DNA of 37,020 nt from Rhodoferax sp. (lineage in GTDB: Bacteria > Pseudomonadota > Gammaproteobacteria > Burkholderiales > Burkholderiaceae_C). The translations under genes were made by a program, and so were the position numbers. Each line of letters begins with the position of its first letter. The stretch's first letter is position 1. Where the stretch lies: assembly GCF_010365055.1 (NCBI RefSeq), contig NZ_JAAFHA010000035.1, positions 1 through 37,020 of the forward strand, read 5' to 3'. The notes under the pieces are model-generated. The model was not told the DNA's origin. It did no database searches and saw nothing but the letters and a program-made list of their open reading frames with translations. This document shows, piece after piece, positions 23,441 through 31,656 of the stretch.

Positions 23441-23457
23441 ATGTTGCAGTGCAGCAT
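23441..23457. promoter_or_regulatory. TTGCA-type palindrome at the phaP transcription start (candidate PhaR site 1)
   Basis: ATGTTGCA-G-TGCAGCAT is an imperfect palindrome (7 of 8 arm positions match). It lies immediately downstream of the phaP -10 box, where a repressor would block initiation. PhaR is known to bind TGC-rich palindromes in phasin promoters; binding here is inferred. Confidence 0.55.
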
Positions 23458-23464
23458 GACCGAA

Positions 23465-23492
23465 ATTATAGGGATATATGGCAACCCTGCAA
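23465..23492 (-). promoter_or_regulatory. phaP sigma70 promoter
   Basis: On the minus strand, TTGCAG (23492-23487), a 16-bp spacer and a perfect TATAAT (23470-23465) lie about 90 bases upstream of the phaP ATG. The element sits between the two palindromes. This is the best promoter match in the window. Confidence 0.7.
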
Positions 23493-23499
23493 GTGATTT

Positions 23500-23516
23500 T
23501 TGTTGCATTGCAACAA
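23500..23516. promoter_or_regulatory. TTGCA-type palindrome upstream of phaP -35 (candidate PhaR site 2)
   Basis: TTGTTGCA-T-TGCAACAA is a perfect 8-bp palindrome with a one-base centre, eight bases upstream of the -35 box. Its centre is 59 bp from that of site 1. Confidence 0.6.
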
Positions 23517-23619
23517 TTTAGAACAAGAATTCTAAAAAAGCAATGTTTGGAATGCCGGCAGACGGCTGGCATGCAGGCCTTTGGCCGAGTGAGTCGCGGC
23601 ACTGGCAAAATCAGGCCCC

Positions 23620-24066
23620 ATGACTGAAGCTAAATCTGACAAGCCCTTGCCCGCGTCACGCAGTGACTACCGGGTGTTTCGCAGCATCAGCACGCGCTGG
23701 ATGGACAACGATGCCTACGGCCACGTGAACAACGTGGTCTATTACAGCTGGTTTGACACGGCCGTGAACGCCTACCTGATCGAACAAGGTGTGCTTGATA
23801 TTCACCAAGGCGACACCATCGGACTGGTGATTGAAACCCAGTGCAACTACTTTTCACCGCTGGCCTTTCCACAGACGGTAGAGGCCGGGATACGCGTGGC
23901 CCGCTTGGGCGCGTCCAGTGTGCGCTACGAGGTGGGACTGTTTGCGCAGGGCGAGCCGCTAACGGCGGCGCGCGGTCACTTTATCCACGTCTATGTTGAC
24001 AAGCAAAGCCGGCGCCCGACTCCCTTGCCGCTCAATCTCAAAACTGTATTGGAAACACTGCTATGA
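23620..24066 (+). CDS. Acyl-CoA thioesterase, 4HBT/YbgC family hot-dog fold
   Basis: A 148-residue single hot-dog protein expected to hydrolyse acyl-CoA thioesters. The active-site motif is [21 protein letters not shown] (listed as landmarks [12 protein letters not shown]), with Asp29/Asp31 and the helix that follows typical of 4-hydroxybenzoyl-CoA thioesterase-like enzymes. The C-terminal strand HFIHVYVD is also typical. It ends by overlapping the nitroreductase start in ATGA, so the two are translationally coupled. It is divergent from phaP across 245 bases. A role in PHB or fatty-acid turnover is only suggested by location. Confidence 0.88.
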   Translation: MTEAKSDKPLPASRSDYRVFRSISTRWMDNDAYGHVNNVVYYSWFDTAVNAYLIEQGVLDIHQGDTIGLVIETQCNYFSPLAFPQTVEAGIRVARLGASSVRYEVGLFAQGEPLTAARGHFIHVYVDKQSRRPTPLPLNLKTVLETLL

Positions 24067-24788
24067 CATCAATCAGCCTGGATTCTGCCAACCTGAAGGC
24101 GGCGCTCGTGGACGCCGCCATCACCTCGCGCATGTCGGTGCGGGCTTTCACGCAAGCGCCAGTGCCCCGCCAAACCCTCACAGACTTGCTGCAGGTCGCC
24201 AGCCGCGCACCCTCGGGCACCAACACGCAGCCCTGGAAGGTGTACGTGCTGCAGGGCGAGAGCCGCGCTGCGTTGTGCGAGCAGGTTTGCGCCGCGCATG
24301 ACGCCGTGCGCGCTAACCCGGCATTGCTCAGTGAGTACCGCGAAGAATATGACTATTACCCCGAGAAATGGGTCAGCCCCTACATTGACCGGCGCCGTGA
24401 AAACGGCTGGGGCCTGTACAACTTGCTGGGCATCGGCAAGGGCGACAAGGACAAGATGCACTGGCAGCATCAGCGCAATTACAGGTTCTTCGACGCGCCG
24501 GTCGGCCTGATGTTCACGCTGGACCGCGTCATGGGCCGTGGCTCACTGCTGGACTACGGCATGTTTCTGCAAAACATCATGGTGGCGGCGCGCGCCCGTG
24601 GCCTGCATACCTGCCCGCAGGCAGCGTGGAACGGTTTTGCCAAGATCATCCTGCCGCACATCGGTGCCGGTGTCGACGAGATGCTGGTCTGCGGTATGGC
24701 GCTGGGTTACGCCGATGAGGACGATGTGGTGAATACCTTCCATACTCCGCGCGTGCCGGTGGCGGAGTTCACACATTGGCTGGCGTGA
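24063..24788 (+). CDS. Nitroreductase-family FMN oxidoreductase
   Basis: A 241-residue flavoenzyme of the nitroreductase family. N-terminal SRMSVRAFTQAPVPRQTLTD and ASRAPSGTNTQPWKVYVL are the FMN phosphate-binding segments; GRGSLLDYGMFLQNIMVAARARGLHTCPQ and CGMALGYADEDDVVN near the C-terminus are the second FMN-contacting region. It reduces nitroaromatics, quinones or similar acceptors with NAD(P)H; the physiological substrate is unknown. ATGA overlap with the upstream thioesterase indicates a two-gene operon. A 7-bp inverted repeat (GCTGGCG at 24779, CGCCAGC at 24796) covers its stop codon and may act as a weak terminator. Confidence 0.9.
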   Translation: MTSISLDSANLKAALVDAAITSRMSVRAFTQAPVPRQTLTDLLQVASRAPSGTNTQPWKVYVLQGESRAALCEQVCAAHDAVRANPALLSEYREEYDYYPEKWVSPYIDRRRENGWGLYNLLGIGKGDKDKMHWQHQRNYRFFDAPVGLMFTLDRVMGRGSLLDYGMFLQNIMVAARARGLHTCPQAAWNGFAKIILPHIGAGVDEMLVCGMALGYADEDDVVNTFHTPRVPVAEFTHWLA

Positions 24789-24813
24789 GTTGGCTCGCCA
24801 GCGGTGTCTTAAA

Positions 24814-26499
24814 TCAGACGTAATACAGAATCAGGTAGCCCAGTAACAGCACCAGCACCCAAAGCCCCATGCTTCGGGTAGACCAGGTCCGGGCAAAGCG
24901 GCCATTTTGGCGGTGTTGATGCATAACCACGGTCAGCACCTCTGAGCCCACATTCAGCAGGCCGCGCATCAGCCGGTGCCAGGTGTTCACGAGGGGTAGC
25001 CCCACATTGATCTGCAGTGCGGGCAGCAATCTGCGCCAGATCCAGTCGGTATCGAGCGTGATCGTCAGTGTGCGTTTGAGGTAGGGCAGCATCACAAAAA
25101 ACGCCAGGCCAGAGAACAGCAGCAACTGCAATTGGGTGACCACATGCGCCCCGGTATAGGGCACGAAATCTACGCTGAAAGGGAGCAAGGCATAAAGGGG
25201 CTCGGGCCAGACGCCCAGCGCGATGCAGAGAAATGCAAAAACGACCATGGCCCAGCGCATGCTTGCCGGTGGCTCAGCCGGACGCAGGCCCGAATCCTTC
25301 TGGAAGAACACAAACCACGGGAATTTGATGCCGGCATGCAGGAAAACGCCGGCAGAGGCGGCGGTCAGCAACAGCCAGACCCACAGCAAGTGGCCGTCGA
25401 GCGCGGCCTGGGACACCATGGACTTGGAGATAAAGCCAGAGGTGAGCGGGAACGCGGAGATCGCCAGCGCGCCGATCGTGCCGCAGGCGGTCGTCAAGGG
25501 CATGGTGTGGAACAGGCCGCCAAGTTCAGAGCACTTGCGCTTGTCCGTCATCAAGATCACCGAGCCGGCCGACATCAGCAGCAGGGCCTTGTAGATGATA
25601 TGGGCGAAGGCATGGGCCGCCGCGCCGTTCAGTGCCATCTCGGTGCCGATACCGATACCGGCAATCATGAATCCCACCTGGTTGATGATCGAGTAGGCCA
25701 GAATACGCCGGATGTCGTTTTCCAGCAGCGCGTAAATGATGCCGTAGAACACCATGAACAAACCGACCCAGATCAGCAACTCGGTGCCCGGAAAGCCGCG
25801 AATCAGCACATACACCGCCGTCTTGGTGGTGAACGCCGAGAGGAACACGGTGCCGCTCCAGGAAGCTTCCGGGTAAGCGTCCGACAACCAGGCCGACAGC
25901 GGCGGTGCGCCCGCATTGACCAGAAAGCCCATCAGGATCAACCAGTGCGCTGGCGAGTCCAGCACCATGCGCGTAAAGGTGACGTCGCCGGTTTGCACAA
26001 TATGGCCGGTGACGCCAGCAAACAGCAGCACGCCGCCCATCAGGTGGATCATCAGGTAGCGCCTTGCGGCACGGTAGGATGCCTGCGTGCCCTGGCTCCA
26101 AAGCACCAGCGTCGAGCCCACCGCCATCAGTTCCCAAAAGACGAACACCGTGACCAGATCACCCGCGAGCGCCACACCGATGGCTGAACCGGCATAGACA
26201 AACGCTGCAGGTACTTCAATGCGGCTCTTTTGACTCAGGGCGAACAAGCCGCCGCCAGCGGCCATCAGCGAAAAGATGGTGGCGAACAGCCGTGAAAGCT
26301 TGTCACCCTGCAGCGGCGTGATGGTGTAGTCAAGAAAACGCAGTTGCCAGGCTGGGCCGTCAGGCACTTGCCACACCAACGCCAGTACGAGCAGCGGCAA
26401 AGCCACCACCGCGACTGAACGCAGCGTGCCGCGTAGCAAGGGTAGCAGCAGGGCGCCGACGATGAGCACCAAACCGGGGTGAATCAGAAGGTCAGTCAT
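24814..26499 (-). CDS. Third MrpD/NuoL-M-type antiporter subunit (D3)
   Basis: A 561-residue membrane protein of the proton-antiporter (PF00361-type) family with about 14 hydrophobic segments plus an extra C-terminal helix (MGLWVLVLLLGYLILYYV). Conserved charged residues present are E123 (FWELMAV, TM5), K226 (FTTKTAVY, TM8) and K359 (GFISKS, TM12). The usual TM7 lysine is N195 (FLVNAGAPPLSAW) and the following loop His is S202; the paralogue encoded upstream (28224-29708) has K224 and H231 there. I recall this NAGAPPLSAWL-like motif in a subfamily annotated as antiporter subunit D, so it is probably not a random mutation. Last gene of the operon; it overlaps the 84-residue protein gene by eight bases. 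Confidence 0.88.
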   Translation of the reverse strand: MTDLLIHPGLVLIVGALLLPLLRGTLRSVAVVALPLLVLALVWQVPDGPAWQLRFLDYTITPLQGDKLSRLFATIFSLMAAGGGLFALSQKSRIEVPAAFVYAGSAIGVALAGDLVTVFVFWELMAVGSTLVLWSQGTQASYRAARRYLMIHLMGGVLLFAGVTGHIVQTGDVTFTRMVLDSPAHWLILMGFLVNAGAPPLSAWLSDAYPEASWSGTVFLSAFTTKTAVYVLIRGFPGTELLIWVGLFMVFYGIIYALLENDIRRILAYSIINQVGFMIAGIGIGTEMALNGAAAHAFAHIIYKALLLMSAGSVILMTDKRKCSELGGLFHTMPLTTACGTIGALAISAFPLTSGFISKSMVSQAALDGHLLWVWLLLTAASAGVFLHAGIKFPWFVFFQKDSGLRPAEPPASMRWAMVVFAFLCIALGVWPEPLYALLPFSVDFVPYTGAHVVTQLQLLLFSGLAFFVMLPYLKRTLTITLDTDWIWRRLLPALQINVGLPLVNTWHRLMRGLLNVGSEVLTVVMHQHRQNGRFARTWSTRSMGLWVLVLLLGYLILYYV

Positions 26500-26746
26500 T
26501 GTCGTGGCCGTAATAGGAGTCGGGCCGTTTGAGCAGGAGCGCCAAGCCCTTGGCCACGACGATCATGGCGACACACCCCAGGAAGCCGAACCAGGCGTTG
26601 AAGCCAAAGATCGACTCGATTGCAAAGTGCGGATGCATGGGCACCAGAAGCTCGGCCAGCACCGTCAGTACCAGTACCACCAGAAAACCACGCCACAAGC
26701 GCTTGACGTTGCGGGGCTGATCCAGCCAGTGGGGCTTCTCGTCCAT
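26492..26746 (-). CDS. Small two-helix membrane protein of the Mrp-like operon
   Basis: An 84-residue protein with two hydrophobic segments (about residues 18-38 and 50-72 of MDEKPHWLDQPRNVKRLW...) and a polar end KRPDSYYGHDND. It sits between two antiporter-subunit genes and overlaps the downstream one by eight bases, so it is probably a structural subunit of the complex. The ATG at 26746 is preferred: GAGG lies nine bases upstream and HWLDQPRNVKRLW then starts the protein. GTG 26761, overlapping the upstream stop as GTGA, and ATG 26755 are alternatives that add three to five residues. No established family name comes to mind. Confidence 0.75.
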   Translation of the reverse strand: MDEKPHWLDQPRNVKRLWRGFLVVLVLTVLAELLVPMHPHFAIESIFGFNAWFGFLGCVAMIVVAKGLALLLKRPDSYYGHDND

Positions 26747-26757
26747 CGGTTTCATCC

Positions 26758-28224
26758 TCACGGGGTAATCATCTGCCGCGCCAACTCCAGGGGCACGCCA
26801 GGGAAGAAGAACAAGAGCACGGTGCCCGCAGCGGTGACGGTGAGCGCGATCACCATCAGCAATGGCGCCTCGCCATGCGGGTGGCCGTGCGGGTCGGCGG
26901 GTGGCGCCACGAAGAAGGCGCGGTAGACGATGGGCAGGAAGTAGCCCGCATTAAGCAGCGTACTCAGCACAATCACCGCCACTGCGAGCCAGTGCTGCGT
27001 GGCCATCGCGCCTGACAACATGTACCACTTGGAGATAAAACCAGCGGCCGGTGGCAGCCCAATCATTGACAACGCGGCGATCGCAAAGGCGCCCATGGTC
27101 CAGGGCATGCGCCGGCCGATGCCGTCGAGTTGGCTAACCTCGGTTTTATGCGCTGCGGTGTAGATCGCGCCTGCAGCGAAGAAGAGAGTGATCTTCCCCA
27201 CCGCGTGCACCGCAATGTGCAATACGGCGCCGATCAGGGACAAAGGCGCCAGCAGGGCCGCGGCCATGATCACATAAGACAGCTGGCTGATCGTGGAGTA
27301 GGCCAGTCGCCGTTTCAGGTTGTCGGCTGTCAGCGCCACGACCGAGGCCGCAATGATGGTGAAACCGGCCACCGCCACCAGCCAGTGGGTTGCGCCCGCT
27401 GATGCGAGCGTGTCAAAACCGAATACGTAGACGATCACTTTGACGACGCTGAACACGCCGGCCTTGACCACAGCGACCGCATGCAGCAATGCAGACACCG
27501 GGGTGGGCGCCACCATGGCGGCAGGCAGCCAGCGGTGAAAGGGCATCAGCGCCGCTTTGCCAATGCCGAACACACACAATGCGAGCAAAAGGGCGAGCTC
27601 GGTGGGCCCGAGCTTGTCAGCCAGGATACCTCCAACCGTGAAGTCCGTGGTGCCGGCGATGTACCAGATGAAGACCAGCGCCGGCAACAGGAACAGGGTG
27701 GATGTGCTGAGCAGCAGGCCGAGGTAGACACGACCACCAGCGCGCGCTTTTTCGGTACCGTGATGCGTGACCAGCGGATAAGTGCTGAGTGTCAGCAACT
27801 CATAAAAGATGAACAGCGTGAACAGGTTGCTGGAGAACGCAATGCCCATGGTGGCTGCAATTGCGAGCGCAAAGCAGACAAAGAAGCGCGTTTGATTCGC
27901 CTCTTTGTTGGCCCGAACGTAGCCAATCGAATACAAGGAGTTCACGATCCACAAGCCTGAAGCGATCAGGGCAAAGAGCATCCCCAGGGGCTCGACCTTG
28001 AAGGCAATCTGCAGGCCCGGCAGCAGGCTGAACAAGACAACGCCCGGTCGCGCGCCGCCCAGCACCACGGGCAGCAGCGACAGCACGCAGGCCAGCAACG
28101 TCGCTGCCGTGACCAGCGTGATGCCTTCGCGCAGGTTGGGCAGGCGCCGCGCCAATGAGATCAGCAAGGCCCCTGCCAGTGGCACCGCCATGCCAGCGAG
28201 GATGGCCTGTTCGGGGGTCAGCAT
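26758..28224 (-). CDS. Second MrpD/NuoL-M-type antiporter subunit (D2)
   Basis: A 488-residue membrane protein with about 14 helices of the proton-antiporter M family. All key charged residues are present: E142 (FYELLTLS, TM5), K223 (GIGKAALMPFHRWLP, TM7), H230 and K254 (VVKAG, TM8), and the TM12 lysine in GFISKWYML. It should form one ion/proton channel of the complex. Its TGATG start/stop junction with the upstream paralogue indicates coupling. The short C-terminus (LELARQMITP) is normal for the family. Confidence 0.92.
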   Translation of the reverse strand: MLTPEQAILAGMAVPLAGALLISLARRLPNLREGITLVTAATLLACVLSLLPVVLGGARPGVVLFSLLPGLQIAFKVEPLGMLFALIASGLWIVNSLYSIGYVRANKEANQTRFFVCFALAIAATMGIAFSSNLFTLFIFYELLTLSTYPLVTHHGTEKARAGGRVYLGLLLSTSTLFLLPALVFIWYIAGTTDFTVGGILADKLGPTELALLLALCVFGIGKAALMPFHRWLPAAMVAPTPVSALLHAVAVVKAGVFSVVKVIVYVFGFDTLASAGATHWLVAVAGFTIIAASVVALTADNLKRRLAYSTISQLSYVIMAAALLAPLSLIGAVLHIAVHAVGKITLFFAAGAIYTAAHKTEVSQLDGIGRRMPWTMGAFAIAALSMIGLPPAAGFISKWYMLSGAMATQHWLAVAVIVLSTLLNAGYFLPIVYRAFFVAPPADPHGHPHGEAPLLMVIALTVTAAGTVLLFFFPGVPLELARQMITP

Positions 28225-29708
28225 CAGCGCCGCCCTCCCAAAAGTGCGGTTGCCGCATCAGACGCCGTGCCAATGGTGAATGAGGTGTCGAGCCCGAAGT
28301 ACACAATCGCAATCACCAAAATGGCGGTCGGGATGCTCATCAGCCAAGGTGTCGTGGCAACCTCTGCCGTGTCCTTGCGCGGCTCCTGGAAGTACGCGGC
28401 TTCAACAAAGCGCCAGACGTAGGCGGCGGCCAGCAAGGACGACAGCACAATCATGAACACCAGCCACCACTGGCCCTTCTCCAACGCGGCCAGCAGCAAA
28501 TACCATTTGCTGATGAATCCTGCCGTGCCCGGCACCCCCATCAAGGACAGACCGCCGATCACAATGCCAAAGCTGGTCAGCGGCATGCGCTTGCCCAGGC
28601 CCTGCACGCGCGCCAGCGTGGTGCCGCCCATGCCAAGTGCCACGCAGCCCAATAGCATGTAGATCGCGCCCTTGGTCACGCCGTGGTTGAACAGGTGGAC
28701 GATGCTGGCCGTCAGGCCAGTGACCGAGTCAAATGACATGCCAAGAATGATGTAGCCGATTTGCGCGACGCTGGAGTAGGCGAACAGGCGCTTCAGGTCG
28801 TTCTGGAAGATCGCAACGGTGCTTGCGGCAAACATGCCGGCCAGCGCCAGCAGCAGCATCATTTGGGCCATCGGCAGCTTGGCGAACACGGCTGACTCGC
28901 CAAATACCGTGAAATAGAAACGCAGCAGCACGTACACCGCCACCTTGGTGGCGGTGGCCGCCAGGAAGGCCGATACCGCCGACGGTGCGAACGTGTAGGC
29001 GTTGGGCAACCACTGATGCAGCGGGAACAGTGCGAGCTTGAGTGACACGCCCACCGTGATGAAGGCCAGCGCCGCCAGCACCGGCCGCGTGCCCTGCACG
29101 GTGGCGATGCGCAGCCCCATGTCAGCCAGATTCAGCGTGCCGGTCATCAGGTAAAGCAAGCCGATCCCGATGACCAGGAAGGTGGCGCCGATCGACCCCA
29201 TCAGCAAGTACTGGTAGGCCGCAAACAGCGCGCGCCGGTCACGCCCAAGCGCAATCAGGACATAGGCCGACAGCGACGAGACTTCCAGGAAAACGAAAAT
29301 ATTGAAGGCGTCGCCCGTGATCGCGATGCCGAGCAGCCCGGTCAGGCACAGCACGAACATGGTGTAGAAAAGGTAGTGCTGCGACGGATGCACTTCGGCT
29401 TCGATGCTGGCGCGGCTGAAGGGAAGTACCAGCGCGGCAATGCCCGACACCAGGACCAGCATGAATGAGTTAAGCCGGTCGACGCGGTACTCGATGCCCC
29501 AAGGGGCGGGCCAGCTGCCGATGGCATAGCTGATGGCGCCACTGTCGCGCACCTGCAGCCACAGCAGCACGGCGATCGCCAGTGCAGCCCAGCTTGCGAT
29601 CAGCGCCACGGCAAACGCCACGCTGCGCCGGCGCAGCAACACTGTGAGCGGCGCAGCCATCAGCGGAATGACAACCTGCAGGGCAGGCAGATGGGAGAGC
29701 AGATTCAT
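28224..29708 (-). CDS. mrpD: First MrpD-type antiporter subunit (D1)
   Basis: A 494-residue polytopic protein with about 14 helices that, as MrpD homologue, should carry protons and/or sodium. Key residues are E142 (FLEVSSLSAYVL, TM5), K224 and H231 (SLKLALFPLHQWLP, TM7), K255 (ATKVAVYV, TM8) and K401 (GFISKWYLL, TM12). Its position right after mrpC is the usual MrpC-MrpD order. It overlaps mrpC by four bases and the second paralogue by one. Confidence 0.93.
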   Translation of the reverse strand: MNLLSHLPALQVVIPLMAAPLTVLLRRRSVAFAVALIASWAALAIAVLLWLQVRDSGAISYAIGSWPAPWGIEYRVDRLNSFMLVLVSGIAALVLPFSRASIEAEVHPSQHYLFYTMFVLCLTGLLGIAITGDAFNIFVFLEVSSLSAYVLIALGRDRRALFAAYQYLLMGSIGATFLVIGIGLLYLMTGTLNLADMGLRIATVQGTRPVLAALAFITVGVSLKLALFPLHQWLPNAYTFAPSAVSAFLAATATKVAVYVLLRFYFTVFGESAVFAKLPMAQMMLLLALAGMFAASTVAIFQNDLKRLFAYSSVAQIGYIILGMSFDSVTGLTASIVHLFNHGVTKGAIYMLLGCVALGMGGTTLARVQGLGKRMPLTSFGIVIGGLSLMGVPGTAGFISKWYLLLAALEKGQWWLVFMIVLSSLLAAAYVWRFVEAAYFQEPRKDTAEVATTPWLMSIPTAILVIAIVYFGLDTSFTIGTASDAATALLGGRR

Positions 29709-30100
29709 GGCTCTATTCCATCGCGTGCTGGTTTTGCGTCCAATTCCAGTATTTCATCTTCCTCGATGCTCTCGTAGGCCTCGCGAATGCGCACCACCAG
29801 GGCCAGGCCCAGGGCCAATGTCGCGACACCCACCACAATGGCCGTGAGTATGAGGACGTGGGGCAGGGGGTTTGAATAGACCGTGAACGCGTCGCTCAAA
29901 ATCGGTGCCGTGCCACCGATCAACTTGGCCGGTGCGATGTACAGCAGATAAACCGAGGTCTGGAAAATACCCAGACCCACCAGCTTCTTGATCAGGTTGC
30001 TGCGCGAGATGACGATGAACAAGCCCGCGATCATCAGAAAGATGGTGATGAAGTAGGTAAAGTGACCGCCCAGCGTCATTGAACTCGTTGCGCCTGTCAT
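29705..30100 (-). CDS. mrpC: MrpC (NuoK-like) antiporter subunit
   Basis: A 131-residue protein with three hydrophobic segments, matching NuoK/MrpC topology: about 12-29 (YFITIFLMIAGLFIVISRS), 33-60 (KKLVGLGIFQTSVYLLYIA), and 84-108 (HVLILTAIVVGVATLALGLALVVRI). The DPLPQALVLTAIVI-like segment (NPLPHVLILTAIVV) is the MrpC signature. It has an acidic tail (ESIEEDEILELDAKP) longer than usual. Overlaps of four bases on both sides mark it as part of the tight operon. Confidence 0.92.
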   Translation of the reverse strand: MTGATSSMTLGGHFTYFITIFLMIAGLFIVISRSNLIKKLVGLGIFQTSVYLLYIAPAKLIGGTAPILSDAFTVYSNPLPHVLILTAIVVGVATLALGLALVVRIREAYESIEEDEILELDAKPARDGIEP

Positions 30101-30525
30101 TCGTCGTCCACCTTGCTGCGGTCAGCGAACATATAGAAGATTTTCAACATCACACCGGACACGGTGGTGGCCACGCCCACTTCGACCCAGAAAATGCCGC
30201 GATGTTGGCCGTGCACCGGGTTCGGGTCGAGCACAAAGTAGTCCAGGTAGTTGCCACCCAGAAACAGGCCGGCCACACCGACACCCGCATAGATCAAGAC
30301 ACCAATGGCCATCATCGATTCCACTAGCGGCTCCGGGACGACCTTGCGGGCATCGGCCAAACCGTAGATCAGCGCGTAGAAAATCACGGCTGCTGCCAGA
30401 ATGACGCCCGCCTGGAAGCCGCCGCCCGGGCCAAAGTCACCGTGAAATTGCACGTACAAGGCAAACAGCAGAATGAACGGGATCAGCAGTTTGGCGATGA
30501 CGCGCAGGATCAAATCGTTTTTCAT
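30097..30525 (-). CDS. mrpB: MrpB antiporter subunit
   Basis: A 142-residue protein with four hydrophobic segments of the MnhB/MrpB family. The signature GDFGPGGGFQAGVILAAAVI lies at about 30-49, and the C-terminal helix contains VGVATTVSGVMLKIFYMF. MrpB subunits form part of the membrane scaffold of Mrp and Mbh complexes. The gene overlaps its neighbours by four bases on each side. Confidence 0.93.
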   Translation of the reverse strand: MKNDLILRVIAKLLIPFILLFALYVQFHGDFGPGGGFQAGVILAAAVIFYALIYGLADARKVVPEPLVESMMAIGVLIYAGVGVAGLFLGGNYLDYFVLDPNPVHGQHRGIFWVEVGVATTVSGVMLKIFYMFADRSKVDDE

Positions 30526-31031
30526 AGCTTGCGGCCCTTGCGACGGCGCCGCAAGAGCGCCACCACACCGGCACCGGCCGTGAAGACCACCGTGGTTTCG
30601 CCCAGCGTGTCATAGCCACGGTAACTGGCCAATACCGCCGTGACCACATTGGGCACGTCGACCTCTTGCTTGATCTCATTGAGGTAGCGCGGTACGACAT
30701 GCTGATGGATCGGTGCGTGGGGGTCGGAGAATTCGGGCAGGCCGAGCGTGCCGTAGACCAGCATTCCACCCACTGACAGCGACACGAGCAGGGGGATCAA
30801 GGGTTTGCTGGGCGGGCGCGCTTCTTCGCTCTTGCACAAATACAAGGCCCCGAGCAAGAGGACGGTGGAGATACCCGCGCCAACCGCTGCCTCCGTCATG
30901 GCCACGTCTACGGCGTCCATGGCGACCAGCACGGTGGCCATCAGAAAACTGTAGATGCCCCCGAGCACGATCACGCTGAACAGATTGCGATTGCGAACGA
31001 TGACCCACGCGGTGACAGCCATCAGCACCAT
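30522..31031 (-). CDS. DUF4040/MbhD-MbhE-like subunit (C-terminal part of MrpA, encoded separately)
   Basis: A 169-residue membrane protein. The first half (LFSVIVLGGIYSFLMATVLVAMDAVDVAMTEAAVGAGISTVLLLGAL) is the DUF4040/MbhD domain, with the acidic DAVDVAMTEAAVG helix typical of MrpA C-terminal regions. The second half, ending in LASYRGYDTLGETTVVFTAGAGVVALLRRRRK, is the MbhE-like domain. There is no NuoL-type half, so full-length MrpA is missing and this part stands alone, as in Mbh clusters. The start is uncertain: ATG 31031 and TTG 31034 are adjacent, lack a good ribosome-binding site, and the frame stays open upstream past the mrpG stop. Confidence 0.88.
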   Translation of the reverse strand: MVLMAVTAWVIVRNRNLFSVIVLGGIYSFLMATVLVAMDAVDVAMTEAAVGAGISTVLLLGALYLCKSEEARPPSKPLIPLLVSLSVGGMLVYGTLGLPEFSDPHAPIHQHVVPRYLNEIKQEVDVPNVVTAVLASYRGYDTLGETTVVFTAGAGVVALLRRRRKGRKL

Positions 31032-31045
31032 CAAGACGTTAATGA

Positions 31046-31375
31046 CTAGGACTTCGATGCTGTGTTCTCCTCGTCCGCCAAAAGCGGTTTGAGCCCGCGC
31101 GCCATGCCGGCGCGAGCCAGTGCGTGCGTTGCAGTCGGACTGACAAACAAGATCAGCAAACCGATCATGAGGAGCTTGACCGACACCAGCGTGGCACCCG
31201 CCTGCAACATCAGCCCCAGCAGGATCAGCCCGGCGCCCAGGGTTTCAATGACGCTGGCGGCGTGCATACGGGTGTAAAAGTCGGGCATGCGCAAAAGACC
31301 TACCGCGCCGATCACACAAAAAACGCCGCCCACGACCAGGCAGACCCAACTGAGGCCATCGACCAAGACGCTCAT
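31046..31375 (-). CDS. mrpG: MrpG antiporter subunit
   Basis: A 109-residue protein with three hydrophobic segments of the MnhG/MrpG family. The motif GAVGLLRMPDFYTRMHAAS is the family signature, followed by ETLGAGLILLGLML and LLMIGLLILFVSPTATHALARA. Its start overlaps mrpF in ATGA. In Mrp complexes MrpE, F and G form a small-subunit module that is thought to help ion access. Confidence 0.93.
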   Translation of the reverse strand: MSVLVDGLSWVCLVVGGVFCVIGAVGLLRMPDFYTRMHAASVIETLGAGLILLGLMLQAGATLVSVKLLMIGLLILFVSPTATHALARAGMARGLKPLLADEENTASKS

Positions 31376-31656
31376 GCGGCAGGCTCTTCGTCGTCGCCCG
31401 CGTCACCCAGGTCACCACGGCGGAAGTACTTCAATACCGCAATCGTGCCGATGATGTTGAGCAGGCCGTAGACGATGGCCAGGTCCAGAAACTCAGGGCG
31501 CCCATTCAGAAAGCCCAACACTGCCAGCAGCAGCATGGCGACCGTGCCGATGGTGTTGCCAGCCTGGGCGCGGTCGAACACAGTGGGGCCCAAAGCCGCA
31601 CGTACCAACGCCAGCGTGATTGTGACCAAGAGCGCCAGAGTGGCTGCCGCAAACAT
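31372..31656 (-). CDS. mrpF: MrpF antiporter subunit
   Basis: A 94-residue protein with three hydrophobic segments. ALGPTVFDRAQAGNTIGTVAMLLLAV is the MrpF signature (R-x-x-x-G-P-T-x-x-D-R), and the third helix is DLAIVYGLLNIIGTIAVLKYF. The tail is acidic (DAGDDEEPAA). It starts by sharing one base with the mrpE stop (TGATG). Confidence 0.93.
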   Translation of the reverse strand: MFAAATLALLVTITLALVRAALGPTVFDRAQAGNTIGTVAMLLLAVLGFLNGRPEFLDLAIVYGLLNIIGTIAVLKYFRRGDLGDAGDDEEPAA

